A stretch of DNA of 64,000 bases. It comes from Streptomyces sp. CB02056. Lineage in GTDB: Bacteria > Actinomycetota > Actinomycetes > Streptomycetales > Streptomycetaceae. Every line of letters begins with the position of its first letter. The stretch's first letter is position 1. The notes beneath the pieces were generated by a model. That model did no database searches. It was not told the origin of the DNA and worked only from the letters and a program-made list of their open reading frames with translations. The position numbers and the translations under genes are program-made. Shown here piece by piece: positions 1 to 7,358 of this stretch. The stretch lies in assembly GCF_001905545.1 (NCBI RefSeq), contig NZ_LIPD01000002.1, positions 372,001 through 436,000 on the forward strand, given 5' to 3'.

Positions 1-342
1 CTCGACGCCGTCCGGGCCGTCCTCCAGCAGGGCGATCAGGGTGGCCCAGACCGGGACGCCGCGGATGTAGTTCTTGGTGCCGTCGATCGGGTCGATCACC
101 CAGCGGCGCGGGCCCGAGCCCTGGAGGCCGAACTCCTCGCCGAGGACGGCGTCGCGCGGGCGGGCGCGCTGGAGCACGCTCCGCACCAGCTCCTCGGCGG
201 CCTTGTCGGCGTCGCTCACCGGGGTGAGGTCGGGCTTGGTCTCGACCTTCAGGTCGAGGGCGCGGAAGCGCTCCAGGGTGACCGAGTCGGCCGAGTCGGC
301 GAGGACATGGGCGAGTCGGAGGTCGTCGTGGTAATCGGCCAT
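1..342 (-). CDS. hisN: Histidinol-phosphatase, inositol-monophosphatase family (3' end cut by window edge)
   Basis: Only the first 114 codons are inside the window; the gene runs off the left edge. The protein starts [11 protein letters not shown] and carries two metal-site motifs of the inositol monophosphatase fold: a GEE motif (VLGEEFG) near residue 68 and the DPIDGTKN signature near residue 85. In streptomycetes this FIG-family enzyme next to aroA/rsgA dephosphorylates histidinol phosphate in histidine synthesis. That function is taken from family and position and is not proven by the fragment. It follows the SMR exporter gene after an 18-base gap, so the two could be cotranscribed. The alternative is a general inositol or 3'-phosphoadenosine phosphatase. 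Confidence 0.85.
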   Translation of the reverse strand, partial: MADYHDDLRLAHVLADSADSVTLERFRALDLKVETKPDLTPVSDADKAAEELVRSVLQRARPRDAVLGEEFGLQGSGPRRWVIDPIDGTKNYIRGVPVWATLIALLEDGPDGVE

Positions 343-360
343 GCCCGAAACCCTAGCCGC

Positions 361-684
361 TCAGTGGGCCGTGCCGCTGAGCTGGAGGCCGATGACGCCG
401 GCGATCACCAGCGAGATCGAGACCAGCTTGAGGACCGAACTGGTCTCGTCCAGGAAGACCATGCCGTAGATCGCGGTGCCCGCCGCGCCGATGCCCGTCC
501 ACACCGCGTAGGCGGGGCCGACCGGCAGGGTCTTCAGCGAGAGGGTGAGCAGGCCGAAGCTGCCGAGGGCGAACACGCAGAAGCTGATGGTGGGCCAGAG
601 CCTGGTGAAACCCTCGCTGAGCTTGAGGTTGATCGCGAAGCCGGTCTCCAGCAGGCCGGCCAGGACCACCAGGGCCCATGCCAT
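361..684 (-). CDS. Small multidrug resistance (SMR) transporter, SugE/Gdx type
   Basis: A 107-residue protein with four predicted membrane helices, the normal SMR length. The essential first-helix glutamate is present in the AGLLE motif (residue 13), and the second-half motif PVGPAYAVWTGIGA matches the SugE/Gdx (guanidinium exporter) branch better than EmrE-type drug exporters. SMR proteins work as antiparallel dimers exchanging cation for protons in the inner membrane. A good ribosome site (GGGAGGG) lies 8 bases before the ATG. A 24-bp palindrome sits directly upstream. Streptomycete SMR genes are often next to a TetR gene, but none is adjacent here. The actual substrate is unknown. Confidence 0.88.
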   Translation of the reverse strand: MAWALVVLAGLLETGFAINLKLSEGFTRLWPTISFCVFALGSFGLLTLSLKTLPVGPAYAVWTGIGAAGTAIYGMVFLDETSSVLKLVSISLVIAGVIGLQLSGTAH

Positions 685-708
685 CGCGTGCCCTCCCTGT
701 CGATCGGG

Positions 709-732
709 GGTCGGACCGGGTACGGTCCGACC
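709..732. promoter_or_regulatory. Palindromic candidate operator upstream of the SMR gene
   Basis: A perfect 9-bp inverted repeat, GGTCGGACC and GGTCCGACC, separated by six bases, lies 25 bases before the SMR start codon, in the only plausible promoter space between that gene and rsgA. The size and symmetry suit a TetR-type dimer site. Its loop does not carry the ACGR motif of the guanidine-II riboswitch. It could also act as a transcription attenuator hairpin. Confidence 0.5.
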
Positions 733-818
733 TTCCTATGATCGCCAGGTGAGCCCGCTCCGACACCTCGAACGGGCCACCGGCGCCGAACCCGGGGACG
801 GGCCCGGCGCCGCCGGGC

Positions 819-1871
819 TCAGTCGAGCTCGCCCTCCTTGCTGGCCAGCAGCCGGCGCAGCGAGTAGAGCCGGGCGGCCTCGGCGTGGCCCTCGGCGACC
901 CAGGCGTCCAGCGCGCAGTCCGGCTCGTCGTGGCTGCACGCGCGCGGGCAGTCGACGGTGCCGGGCTCCAGGTCGGGGAAGGCGAGGATGACCCGGGACG
1001 GGTCGATGTGCGAGAGGCCGAAGGAGCGGAAGCCGGGCGTGTCGATCACCCAGCCGGGGTTCAGCGCCTTCTTCGAGCCCGGCTTGGCGCCGGGCGGCGG
1101 GGGCAGCCGCAGCGCCAGGGCGGAGACGGTGGTGTGCCGGCCGCGGCCGGTCACCGCGTTGACGCGCCCGGTCTGCCGCTGGCGGTCCGGGACGAGCGCG
1201 TTGACCAGGGTGGTCTTGCCGACGCCCGAATGGCCGATGAACACCGTGGACAGCCCGCGCAGGTGCTCGCGGACGGCCTCGGCGCCGGTGGTCTCCAGCT
1301 CGTCGCGGCGGGTGACCACGTACGTGATGCCCAGCGGGGCGTACGAGTCCAGCAGCGTCGAGGCCGGCGCGAGGTCGGACTTGGTGAGCACCAGCAGCGG
1401 CTCCATGCCCGCGTCGTAGGCCGCCACCAGGCAGCGGTCGATCAGCCGGGGGCGCGGCTCCGGGTCGGCCAGGGCGGTGACGATCGCCAGCTGCTGGGCG
1501 TTGGCGACCACGATCCGCTCGTACGGGTCGTCGTCGTCCGCCGTGCGCCGCAGCACCGAGCCGCGCTCCTCGACCCGGACGATCCGGGCCAGGGTGTCGG
1601 CGTCCCCGGAGAGGTCCCCGACCAGGTTGACCATGTCGCCGACGACGACGCCCTTGCGGCCCAGCTCGCGGGCCTTCATGGCGACGACCTCGCGCTCCTG
1701 CTTCGTCCCCGGGTCGACCAGGCAGGTGACCCGGCCGCGGTCGACGGTCAGCACCATCGCCTCGGCGGCGTCCTCGTGCTTGGGCCGGATCCGGGTCCGC
1801 GGCCGGGACCCCCGGCGGGCGGGGCGGTTGCGGATGTCGTCCTCGTCGGCGTCCTTGCCGTAGCGGCGCAT
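819..1871 (-). CDS. rsgA: Ribosome small subunit-dependent GTPase A
   Basis: A 350-residue circularly permuted GTPase. An N-terminal OB-like domain (to about residue 115) is followed by G4 TKSD (163-166), then G1 GHSGVGKT (213-220), then G3 DTPG (277-280): the permuted G4-G1-G3 order that defines RsgA/YjeQ. A C-terminal zinc knuckle has C308, C312, H314 and C319. The protein binds the 30S subunit and checks late maturation of the decoding region. The N-terminus is basic (RNRPARRGSRPRTRIRP) as in actinobacterial members. It begins 15 bases after aroA ends, so the two are probably cotranscribed. Confidence 0.95.
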   Translation of the reverse strand: MRRYGKDADEDDIRNRPARRGSRPRTRIRPKHEDAAEAMVLTVDRGRVTCLVDPGTKQEREVVAMKARELGRKGVVVGDMVNLVGDLSGDADTLARIVRVEERGSVLRRTADDDDPYERIVVANAQQLAIVTALADPEPRPRLIDRCLVAAYDAGMEPLLVLTKSDLAPASTLLDSYAPLGITYVVTRRDELETTGAEAVREHLRGLSTVFIGHSGVGKTTLVNALVPDRQRQTGRVNAVTGRGRHTTVSALALRLPPPPGAKPGSKKALNPGWVIDTPGFRSFGLSHIDPSRVILAFPDLEPGTVDCPRACSHDEPDCALDAWVAEGHAEAARLYSLRRLLASKEGELD

Positions 1872-1886
1872 GTGCTCAGTCTCCGC

Positions 1887-3227
1887 TCAGACGCCCGCCG
1901 TCGCTTCCGCCGCTTCGCCGAGCAGTTCGGCCCACATCCCCGGGAAGTCGGGCAGGGTCTTGGCGGTGGTGGCCACGTTCTCGACCTCCACGCCGGGGAC
2001 GGCGAGGCCGAGGACGGCGGCGGCGGTGGCGAGGCGGTGGTCCTCGTAGGTGTGGAAGACGCCCCCGTGCAGCGGGCGCGGGCGGATCCGCAGACCGTCC
2101 TCGGTCTCCGTGACGTCGCCGCCCAGGTCGTTGATCTCCTTGGCGAGCGCGGCGAGCCGGTCCGTCTCGTGCAGGCGCAGGTGCGCGATGCCGTACAGGT
2201 GGGACTCGGAGTCGGCGAGCGCGGCGACGGCGGCGATCACCGGGGTGAGCTCGCCGACGTCGTGCAGGTCGGCCTCGATGCCGTGGATCCGGCCGGTGCC
2301 GGTGAACTGCAGGCCCTCGTCGGTGAACTCGCAGGCACCACCCATCCGGGTGTAGATCTCGCGCAGCTGGTCACCGGGCTGGGAGGTGTGCTTGGGCCAG
2401 TCCCGCACGGTGACCCGGCCACCGGTGACCAGCGCGGCGCCGAAGAACGGCGCGGCGTTGGAGAGGTCCGGCTCGACCACCAGGTCGCGGCCGATCACGG
2501 CGCCCGGGGTGACCCGCCAGACGTCCTTCTCGCCGCCGTCCTCGGGGGCGTCGACCTGGGCGCCGGCCAGCCGCAGCATCTCCACGGTCATCCGGATGTG
2601 CGGCAGCGACGGGACCGGGCCGCCGACGTGGCGGACCTCGATGCCGTGGTTGTACCGGGCGCCGGAGAGCAGCAGGGCGGAGACGAACTGGGACGAGGAG
2701 GAGGCGTCCAGCTCGACCGGGCCGCCGTCCAGCGAGCCGGTGCCGTGCACCGTCAGCGGGAAGGCGCCGCGGCCGCCGTCCTCGATCCGGGCGCCGAGCG
2801 CGCGCAGGGCGTTGATCACGCCGTGCTGGGGGCGCTCGTAGCAGCGCGGGTCGCCGTCGAAGTGCACCGGGCCGTCGGCCAGGACGGCCAGCGGGGGCAG
2901 GAAGCGCATCACGGTGCCGGCGTTGCCGACGTCGACCGAGGCGGGGCCGAGCAGCGCGGGGGCGGGGATGACCCGCCAGGCCTCGCCGCCGCCGGTGCCG
3001 CCGGAGTCGTTGTTGACCTTCTCCTCGATGGTGACCCCGAGGGCGCGCAGGCCGTCGGCCATCAGCTGGGAGTCGCGGCTGCGCAGCGGGCGCCGCACCC
3101 AGCCCGGCCCGTCGGCGAGGGCCGCCAGCACCAGGGCCCGGTTGGTGACCGACTTGGAGCCGGGGATGGTGACGGTGGCGTCGACGGGGCTGGTCGCGAC
3201 GGGGGCGGGCCACAGGGTCTCGGTCAT
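1887..3227 (-). CDS. aroA: 3-phosphoshikimate 1-carboxyvinyltransferase (EPSP synthase)
   Basis: A 446-residue enzyme of the shikimate pathway that transfers enolpyruvate from PEP to shikimate 3-phosphate. The substrate-binding signature PGSKSVTNRA is at residues 22-31, NAGTVMRFL near 103, DLSNAAPFF near 255, LHETDRL near 353 and EDHRLA near 394. The fold is the usual pair of domains from six repeated units. The ATG at 3227 is followed closely by the conserved N-terminus. It lies between an M50-type peptidase gene and rsgA on the same strand. Length and motifs are complete, with no sign of decay. Confidence 0.96.
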   Translation of the reverse strand: MTETLWPAPVATSPVDATVTIPGSKSVTNRALVLAALADGPGWVRRPLRSRDSQLMADGLRALGVTIEEKVNNDSGGTGGGEAWRVIPAPALLGPASVDVGNAGTVMRFLPPLAVLADGPVHFDGDPRCYERPQHGVINALRALGARIEDGGRGAFPLTVHGTGSLDGGPVELDASSSSQFVSALLLSGARYNHGIEVRHVGGPVPSLPHIRMTVEMLRLAGAQVDAPEDGGEKDVWRVTPGAVIGRDLVVEPDLSNAAPFFGAALVTGGRVTVRDWPKHTSQPGDQLREIYTRMGGACEFTDEGLQFTGTGRIHGIEADLHDVGELTPVIAAVAALADSESHLYGIAHLRLHETDRLAALAKEINDLGGDVTETEDGLRIRPRPLHGGVFHTYEDHRLATAAAVLGLAVPGVEVENVATTAKTLPDFPGMWAELLGEAAEATAGV

Positions 3228-3295
3228 GGGGCAAGTCTAGGGGCCGTACGGGAACGTTCTCGGCGCGCGGCCGGGCGGCGGGAGGCCCGGTGGGC

Positions 3296-4021
3296 TCACT
3301 GCAGGGGCTGGAGCAGCCAGGCGGCGCCGAGGGCGAGGCAGGCGAGGGCGACGAGCAGGAAGACGGTGACCCAGGCGAGGGCGGGGACGTGGGTGAGCCG
3401 GGCGAGCTGGTCGGCGTCGGAGTCGCGGGCCCAGCCGATCCGCCGCTGGTGCTGGAGCTCCAGGACGGGGCGGACGGCGCCGAGGAGCAGGAACCAGCAG
3501 CCGAGGTAGGCGAAGCCGGCCTGGACCTCGGCGCTGCCGAACCAGGAGACCAGGAAGAAGGCGCCGCCGGCGACCAGCACGGTGAGGAAGCCGAAGGCGT
3601 TGCGGATGCGCAGGAGCAGGGCGAGCAGCAGCACGATCGCCAGCCAGAGCAGCAGGGTGATCCGGTCGGCGGCGAGCAGGGCGGCGCAGCCGAGGCCGAG
3701 CAGGGCGGGGGCGGTGTAGCCGGCGGCGGCGGTGAGGACCATGCCGGGGCCGGTGGGGCGGCCGTAGGAGAGGGTGAGTCCGGAGGTGTCCGAGTGCAGC
3801 CGGATGCCGGCCAGTTTGCGGCCGGTGACCAGGGCGATCAGGCCGTGGCCGCCCTCGTGGGCGATGGTCACGGCGTTGCGGGCGACGTGCCAGAGCGGGC
3901 GGGCCAGGACGGTGAGCAGGGCGGCGGCGCCGGTGGCCAGGACCAGCCAGCCGGGCGGGGCGGCCTGGGTGCCGGTCACCTGGTTCCACAGGTCGCCGAG
4001 GGTCTGGTCGTTCGCGTTCAT
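3296..4021 (-). CDS. M50 family membrane metallopeptidase (site-2-protease-like)
   Basis: A 241-residue multi-spanning protein. The zinc site HEGGH (an HExxH form) lies near residue 54 at the start of a hydrophobic segment, the arrangement of the M50B-like family. At least five further hydrophobic helices follow (LLGLGCAALLAA, LLLWLAIVLLLALLL, FLTVLVAGGAFFLVSWF and others), and the C-terminus ends in a membrane helix. Family members cut substrates within or near the membrane. No substrate can be named here. The start ATG at 4021 gives MNANDQTLGDLW; the frame stays open far upstream but without family-like sequence. It is 68 bases before aroA on the same strand. Confidence 0.8.
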   Translation of the reverse strand: MNANDQTLGDLWNQVTGTQAAPPGWLVLATGAAALLTVLARPLWHVARNAVTIAHEGGHGLIALVTGRKLAGIRLHSDTSGLTLSYGRPTGPGMVLTAAAGYTAPALLGLGCAALLAADRITLLLWLAIVLLLALLLRIRNAFGFLTVLVAGGAFFLVSWFGSAEVQAGFAYLGCWFLLLGAVRPVLELQHQRRIGWARDSDADQLARLTHVPALAWVTVFLLVALACLALGAAWLLQPLQ

Positions 4022-4171
4022 CGGGGTCTCTCCGCCTCCGTCCGTCGTACCGGGCCGCCGTGTGGGCCGTTCGGGGCAGCCTCCCATGCGGGGACGGGCG
4101 GGAGGCAGGGGGTGGTTCTGGTCCGTGGATGAACAGGTCCTGAGGAGCGGCGGCATGGCAAGCTGGCCCGC

Positions 4172-4924
4172 ATGTGCGGTCGGTTCGCAGCGAGCAGCAA
4201 GCCCGAGGACGTCGTCGAGCTGTTCGGCGTCGAGCACTGGGACCCCGAGGAGACCCTGGACCCGAACTGGAACGTCGCGCCGACCAACAGCGCGTTCGTG
4301 GTGCTGGAGCGGCTGGGCCGGGAGCGGCCGCGGCCGGTGCGCCAGCTGCGGGTGCTGCGCTGGGGGCTGGTGCCGCAGTGGTCGAACTCCGCCGAGACGG
4401 CGGTGAAGATGATCAACGCCCGGTCGGACACGGTGCACGAGAAGCCCTCGTACCGGCAGGCCTTCGCCGCCCGCCGGTGCATCCTGCCGGTGGACGGCTA
4501 CTACGAGTGGCAGACGGTCCCGGGGGAGCGCGGCAAGGCCCGCAAGAAGCCGTACTTCGTCTCCCGGGCGGACGGTGCCCCGCTGGCGCTGGCCGGGCTG
4601 TACGAGTTCTGGCGCAACCGGGCGGTGCCGCCGGGGCACCCGGAGGCCTGGCTGGTGACGTTCACGATCGTCACCACGGACGCCGAGGAGCTGCTGGCGC
4701 CGATCCACGAGCGGATGCCGCTGTTCCTGGACCGGGGGGACTGGGACGAGTGGCTGGACCCGCGGCTGACCGACCCGGACGGGCTGCGCCGGCTGCTGAT
4801 ACCCCCGCCGCCGGGCGCGCTGGTGGCCACCCCGGTGTCGCCGGCGGTCGGCAGCATCCGCAACAACGGCCCGGAGCTCAAGGAGCCGTGGGCCGAGCCC
4901 GAGTACGAGACCACCCTGTTCTGA
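4172..4924 (+). CDS. SRAP domain protein (HMCES/YedK-type abasic-site crosslinking protein)
   Basis: A 250-residue protein starting MCGRF. In this family the initiator methionine is removed and Cys2 forms a thiazolidine crosslink with abasic sites in single-stranded DNA. The other active-site residues are visible: N34 in NWNVAPTN, NAR at 82-84, E112 in YYEW and H179 in HERMP. It protects stalled forks from abasic-site breakage. The gene is divergent from the M50 peptidase gene. The catalytic set is complete, so the protein should be active. Confidence 0.93.
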   Translation: MCGRFAASSKPEDVVELFGVEHWDPEETLDPNWNVAPTNSAFVVLERLGRERPRPVRQLRVLRWGLVPQWSNSAETAVKMINARSDTVHEKPSYRQAFAARRCILPVDGYYEWQTVPGERGKARKKPYFVSRADGAPLALAGLYEFWRNRAVPPGHPEAWLVTFTIVTTDAEELLAPIHERMPLFLDRGDWDEWLDPRLTDPDGLRRLLIPPPPGALVATPVSPAVGSIRNNGPELKEPWAEPEYETTLF

Positions 4925-4968
4925 ACCGCCTGTTCCGACCTTTTGCGAACGTTCCGGGAGACGTCGAG

Positions 4969-5622
4969 ATGAGCACCACCGAACCGGTCCGCACCGAAGC
5001 GGTCCCCACCGGGGCCGGGGAGGCCCGGATCACCTACCACCGGGCCGCGAAGCCGGTGGCCGTCCTGGCCCTCGGCCACGGCGCGGGCGGCGGGATCGAG
5101 GCCAGGGACCTGGTGGCGCTGGCCGCGAAGCTGCCGGCCCGGGGGATCACCGTGGCGCTGGTCGAGCAGCCCTGGCGGGTGGCGGGCCGGAGGCTGGGCC
5201 CGGCGCCGAAGACGCTGGACGTGGGCTGGCGGCCGGTGGCCGAGCGGCTGGCCGGGCAGGGGCTGCCGCTGGTGGTCGGCGGGCGCAGCGCGGGGGCGCG
5301 GGTGGCCTGCCGGACGGGCGCGGCGACCGGGGCGGTCGGGGTGGTGGCGCTGGCGTTCCCGTTGCACCCGCCGGGCCGGCCGGAGAAGAGCCGGGCGGAG
5401 GAGCTGCTGGGGTCCGGGCTGCCGACGCTGGTGGTGCAGAGCGCGGCGGACCCGTTCGGCGGGCCGGTGGAGTTCCCGGAGCTGCCGCAGGGGCACGAGC
5501 TGGTGGCGGTGCCGTACGGCAGCCACGGCTTCGAGGTGCCCAAGCGGGCGCCGGTGGGGCAGGACGAGGTGCTGGACCTGATCTGCTCGGCGGTGGGGGA
5601 CTGGGTGCTGCGGCTGGTGTGA
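4969..5622 (+). CDS. Alpha/beta hydrolase, KANL3/Tex30-like (dienelactone hydrolase-type) family
   Basis: A 217-residue protein with an oxyanion-type GHGAGG motif near residue 38, a nucleophile elbow GRSAGAR (serine near 107), an acid candidate in QSAADPFG and a histidine in GSHGFE near the C-terminus: a complete triad in the right order. The length is that of a minimal alpha/beta hydrolase with no lid. ATG 4969 is chosen because a GGGAG sequence lies just upstream and the preceding in-frame codons look like read-through of the SRAP gene's other frame. It begins 44 bases after the SRAP gene. The substrate is unknown. Confidence 0.8.
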   Translation: MSTTEPVRTEAVPTGAGEARITYHRAAKPVAVLALGHGAGGGIEARDLVALAAKLPARGITVALVEQPWRVAGRRLGPAPKTLDVGWRPVAERLAGQGLPLVVGGRSAGARVACRTGAATGAVGVVALAFPLHPPGRPEKSRAEELLGSGLPTLVVQSAADPFGGPVEFPELPQGHELVAVPYGSHGFEVPKRAPVGQDEVLDLICSAVGDWVLRLV

Positions 5623-5685
5623 GGCCGTGGGGCGGTCCGGCTCCGGCTCCGGCTTCGGGGCCGTGAGCAGGGAGTTTCCATTCGC

Positions 5686-5701
5686 TCACTCGTGCGAGTG
5701 A
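5686..5701. promoter_or_regulatory. 16-bp palindrome, BldM-homodimer-like site (copy 1)
   Basis: The sequence TCACTCGTGCGAGTGA is a perfect 7-bp inverted repeat around two central bases, 100 bases before the long SigR start. As recalled, BldM homodimers recognise TCAC-CCG-NN-CGG-GTGA, so this differs by one symmetric base pair. A near-identical site lies at 7299-7314. The identification of BldM is inference. Confidence 0.45.
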
Positions 5702-5716
5702 ATGGCGCCCGGGGAC

Positions 5717-5744
5717 GGGAATGCGGGCGGGGCGCGTGTGGTTG
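5717..5744 (+). promoter_or_regulatory. SigR-dependent promoter of sigR-rsrA (equivalent of sigRp2)
   Basis: GGGAAT (5717-5722), exactly 18 bases, then GTTG (5741-5744). This matches the published SigR consensus GGAAT-N18/19-GTT base for base. Transcription should start about 7-10 bases downstream and include the ATG at 5786, producing the N-terminally extended SigR form, so the operon activates itself under thiol oxidation. Confidence 0.85.
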
Positions 5745-5785
5745 TCGTCTCCGTCAGCAGGAGTCACCGGTGAGAGGCAGGGCAG

Positions 5786-6691
5786 ATGGGTTCGATCGCG
5801 TGCCCCGAACGGCCTGAGGAGCGCGAGGCCACCGCGGCGTTCGCCCCCTCCTGGTCGGACTGGATCGACGCGGGCGAGAAGCCCGTCAGCCCGATATCCT
5901 CCATTTCTGGGCGGCCCGCCGTGGGCCGTGCCCGTCATGCCGAGGAGGTGGGTCCGGTCGTCGGGACCGAGCACGAGGCCGATCCGGGCCGTGGCCCGGG
6001 CGACGCCCTGCCCGCGGGCGAGGCGCTCACCGGTGAGGAGCTGGCCGAGGCGATCGGTGAGGACACCTACCGGGTGTCGGCGGAGGAGAGCGAGGAGGCC
6101 CGGCGGGAGCGCTTCGAGCGCGACGCCCTGGGCTACCTGGATCCGATGTACTCGGCGGCGCTGCGCATGACGCGCAACCCGGCCGACGCGGAGGACCTGC
6201 TCCAGGAGGCGTTCGCCAAGGCGTACGCGTCCTTCCACCAGTTCCGTGAGGGGACGAACCTCAAGGCCTGGCTGTACCGCATCCTCACCAACACGTTCAT
6301 CAACTCGTACCGCAAGAAGCAGCGGGAGCCCCAGCGCACCGCGGCGGAGGAGATCGAGGACTGGCAGCTGGCCCGGGCCGAGTCGCACATGTCGACCGGT
6401 CTGCGCTCGGCCGAGACCCAGGCGCTCGACCACCTCCCCGACAGCGATGTGAAGGACGCGCTCCAGGCCATCCCGGAGGAATTCCGGATCGCCGTCTATC
6501 TCGCGGACGTAGAAGGCTTTGCGTACAAGGAGATCGCGGACATCATGGGTACTCCCATCGGTACGGTGATGTCCCGGCTGCACCGCGGCCGCCGTCAGCT
6601 GCGCGGCATGCTGGAGGATTACGCCCGTGAGCGCGGGCTCGTCCCGGCCGGCAGCGGGGCAGGGCAGGAAGCGAAGGGCTCGGGCTCATGA
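5786..6691 (+). CDS. sigR: ECF RNA polymerase sigma factor SigR (disulfide-stress response)
   Basis: A 301-residue product from ATG 5786. Region 2 begins near residue 114 ([20 protein letters not shown], then [21 protein letters not shown]) and region 4 near 232 ([20 protein letters not shown]). These are nearly identical to the known streptomycete SigR. A GTG at 5948 starts [10 protein letters not shown] and would give a 247-residue form; the 54-codon difference mirrors the stable SigR and the longer, unstable SigR' made from the self-activated promoter. Both starts are therefore probably used. The stop overlaps the rsrA start as ATGA. SigR is held by zinc-RsrA when the cell is reduced. Confidence 0.95.
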   Translation: MGSIACPERPEEREATAAFAPSWSDWIDAGEKPVSPISSISGRPAVGRARHAEEVGPVVGTEHEADPGRGPGDALPAGEALTGEELAEAIGEDTYRVSAEESEEARRERFERDALGYLDPMYSAALRMTRNPADAEDLLQEAFAKAYASFHQFREGTNLKAWLYRILTNTFINSYRKKQREPQRTAAEEIEDWQLARAESHMSTGLRSAETQALDHLPDSDVKDALQAIPEEFRIAVYLADVEGFAYKEIADIMGTPIGTVMSRLHRGRRQLRGMLEDYARERGLVPAGSGAGQEAKGSGS

Positions 6692-7098
6692 GCTGCGGCG
6701 ATCCGCACGAAACCGAGTGTGGCGAGGTCCTCGACCACCTCTATGAATTCCTCGACAACGAGATGGCCGAGGGTGACTGCGCCAAGTTGCGGGTGCACTT
6801 CGAGGAGTGCTCACCCTGCCTGAAGCAGTACGGGCTGGAGCAGGCGATCAAGGCGTTGATCAAGCGTTCCTGCGGGTGCGACGACACCCCGACCGACCTG
6901 CGCAGCAAGGTGCTGGCCAGGATCGACTCGATCCGGGCCGGGCAGCGCTCGGGCGAGCAGGTGGTGGTCGCCGTGGAGACCACCGTCGAGCTGCACGTCG
7001 AGTCGGCCCGGCCGGCGCCCAGGCCGGGCGGGGCGGGCGAGGCGGAGACGGCCGGGCGCTCGGGCGCTCCGGTCGAGGCCGGCGCCCCCGCGGAGTGA
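6688..7098 (+). CDS. rsrA: Anti-sigma factor RsrA (zinc, redox-sensing)
   Basis: A 136-residue ZAS-domain protein. The zinc and redox residues are at their family positions: C3, H7, C11, C31, H37, C41 and C44 (HFEECSPC is the H-x3-C-x2-C motif), with two extra cysteines at 62 and 64. Reduced zinc-RsrA binds SigR; oxidation forms a disulfide between zinc-site cysteines (C11-C44 in the studied protein), releasing zinc and sigma. The C-terminal tail after residue 100 is Pro/Gly/Ala-rich and longer than in the S. coelicolor protein as recalled. Start and stop overlap with sigR by four bases indicates translational coupling. Confidence 0.95.
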   Translation: MSCGDPHETECGEVLDHLYEFLDNEMAEGDCAKLRVHFEECSPCLKQYGLEQAIKALIKRSCGCDDTPTDLRSKVLARIDSIRAGQRSGEQVVVAVETTVELHVESARPAPRPGGAGEAETAGRSGAPVEAGAPAE

Positions 7099-7243
7099 CG
7101 GCCCGTCGGGCGAACGCCCGTACGGCGGCCGACTCCTTGGTCGACCGCCGGGGGCGGTAGCCCCGCGGCCCGCCGGCGAGGGCGGGCCGGACGGTTCGGG
7201 CACGTCCGGGCGGGTGTCGGGCGGGTTCAGGGCAAGGGCAACA

Positions 7244-7275
7244 GCGGCCCCGGGAGTACACACTCCCGGGGCCGC
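7244..7275 (+). terminator. Terminator of the sigR-rsrA operon
   Basis: A perfect 14-bp inverted repeat (GCGGCCCCGGGAGT and its complement) with a four-base loop, 145 bases after rsrA. There is no U-tract, as is usual in high-GC actinobacteria. Confidence 0.8.
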
Positions 7276-7298
7276 TCCCGTTCTGCTCGCATGCGCCG

Positions 7299-7314
7299 TC
7301 ACTCGTTCGAGTGA
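7299..7314. promoter_or_regulatory. 16-bp palindrome, BldM-homodimer-like site (copy 2)
   Basis: TCACTCGTTCGAGTGA is a perfect palindrome apart from two central bases and differs from the copy at 5686 only in that centre. It lies just upstream of the HD-GYP gene. That argues against the GTG at 7311, which is inside the site, as the true start. The binding protein is inferred, not shown. Confidence 0.5.
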
Positions 7315-7358
7315 GCTGGCGGTGCGCCAACTGCGCCATTGCGCCATCATGCGTCCCC

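Noticed and set aside
709..732. Guanidine riboswitch upstream of the SMR exporter
   Set aside because: The SugE/Gdx-like exporter makes this attractive, but the hairpin loop has no ACGR motif and there is no second matching hairpin.
885..3509. A very long open frame on the plus strand opposite rsgA and aroA
   Set aside because: It is the antisense of two well-supported genes; its composition (Gly/Val/Arg/Asp-rich without any domain) is the usual shadow of third-position GC bias.
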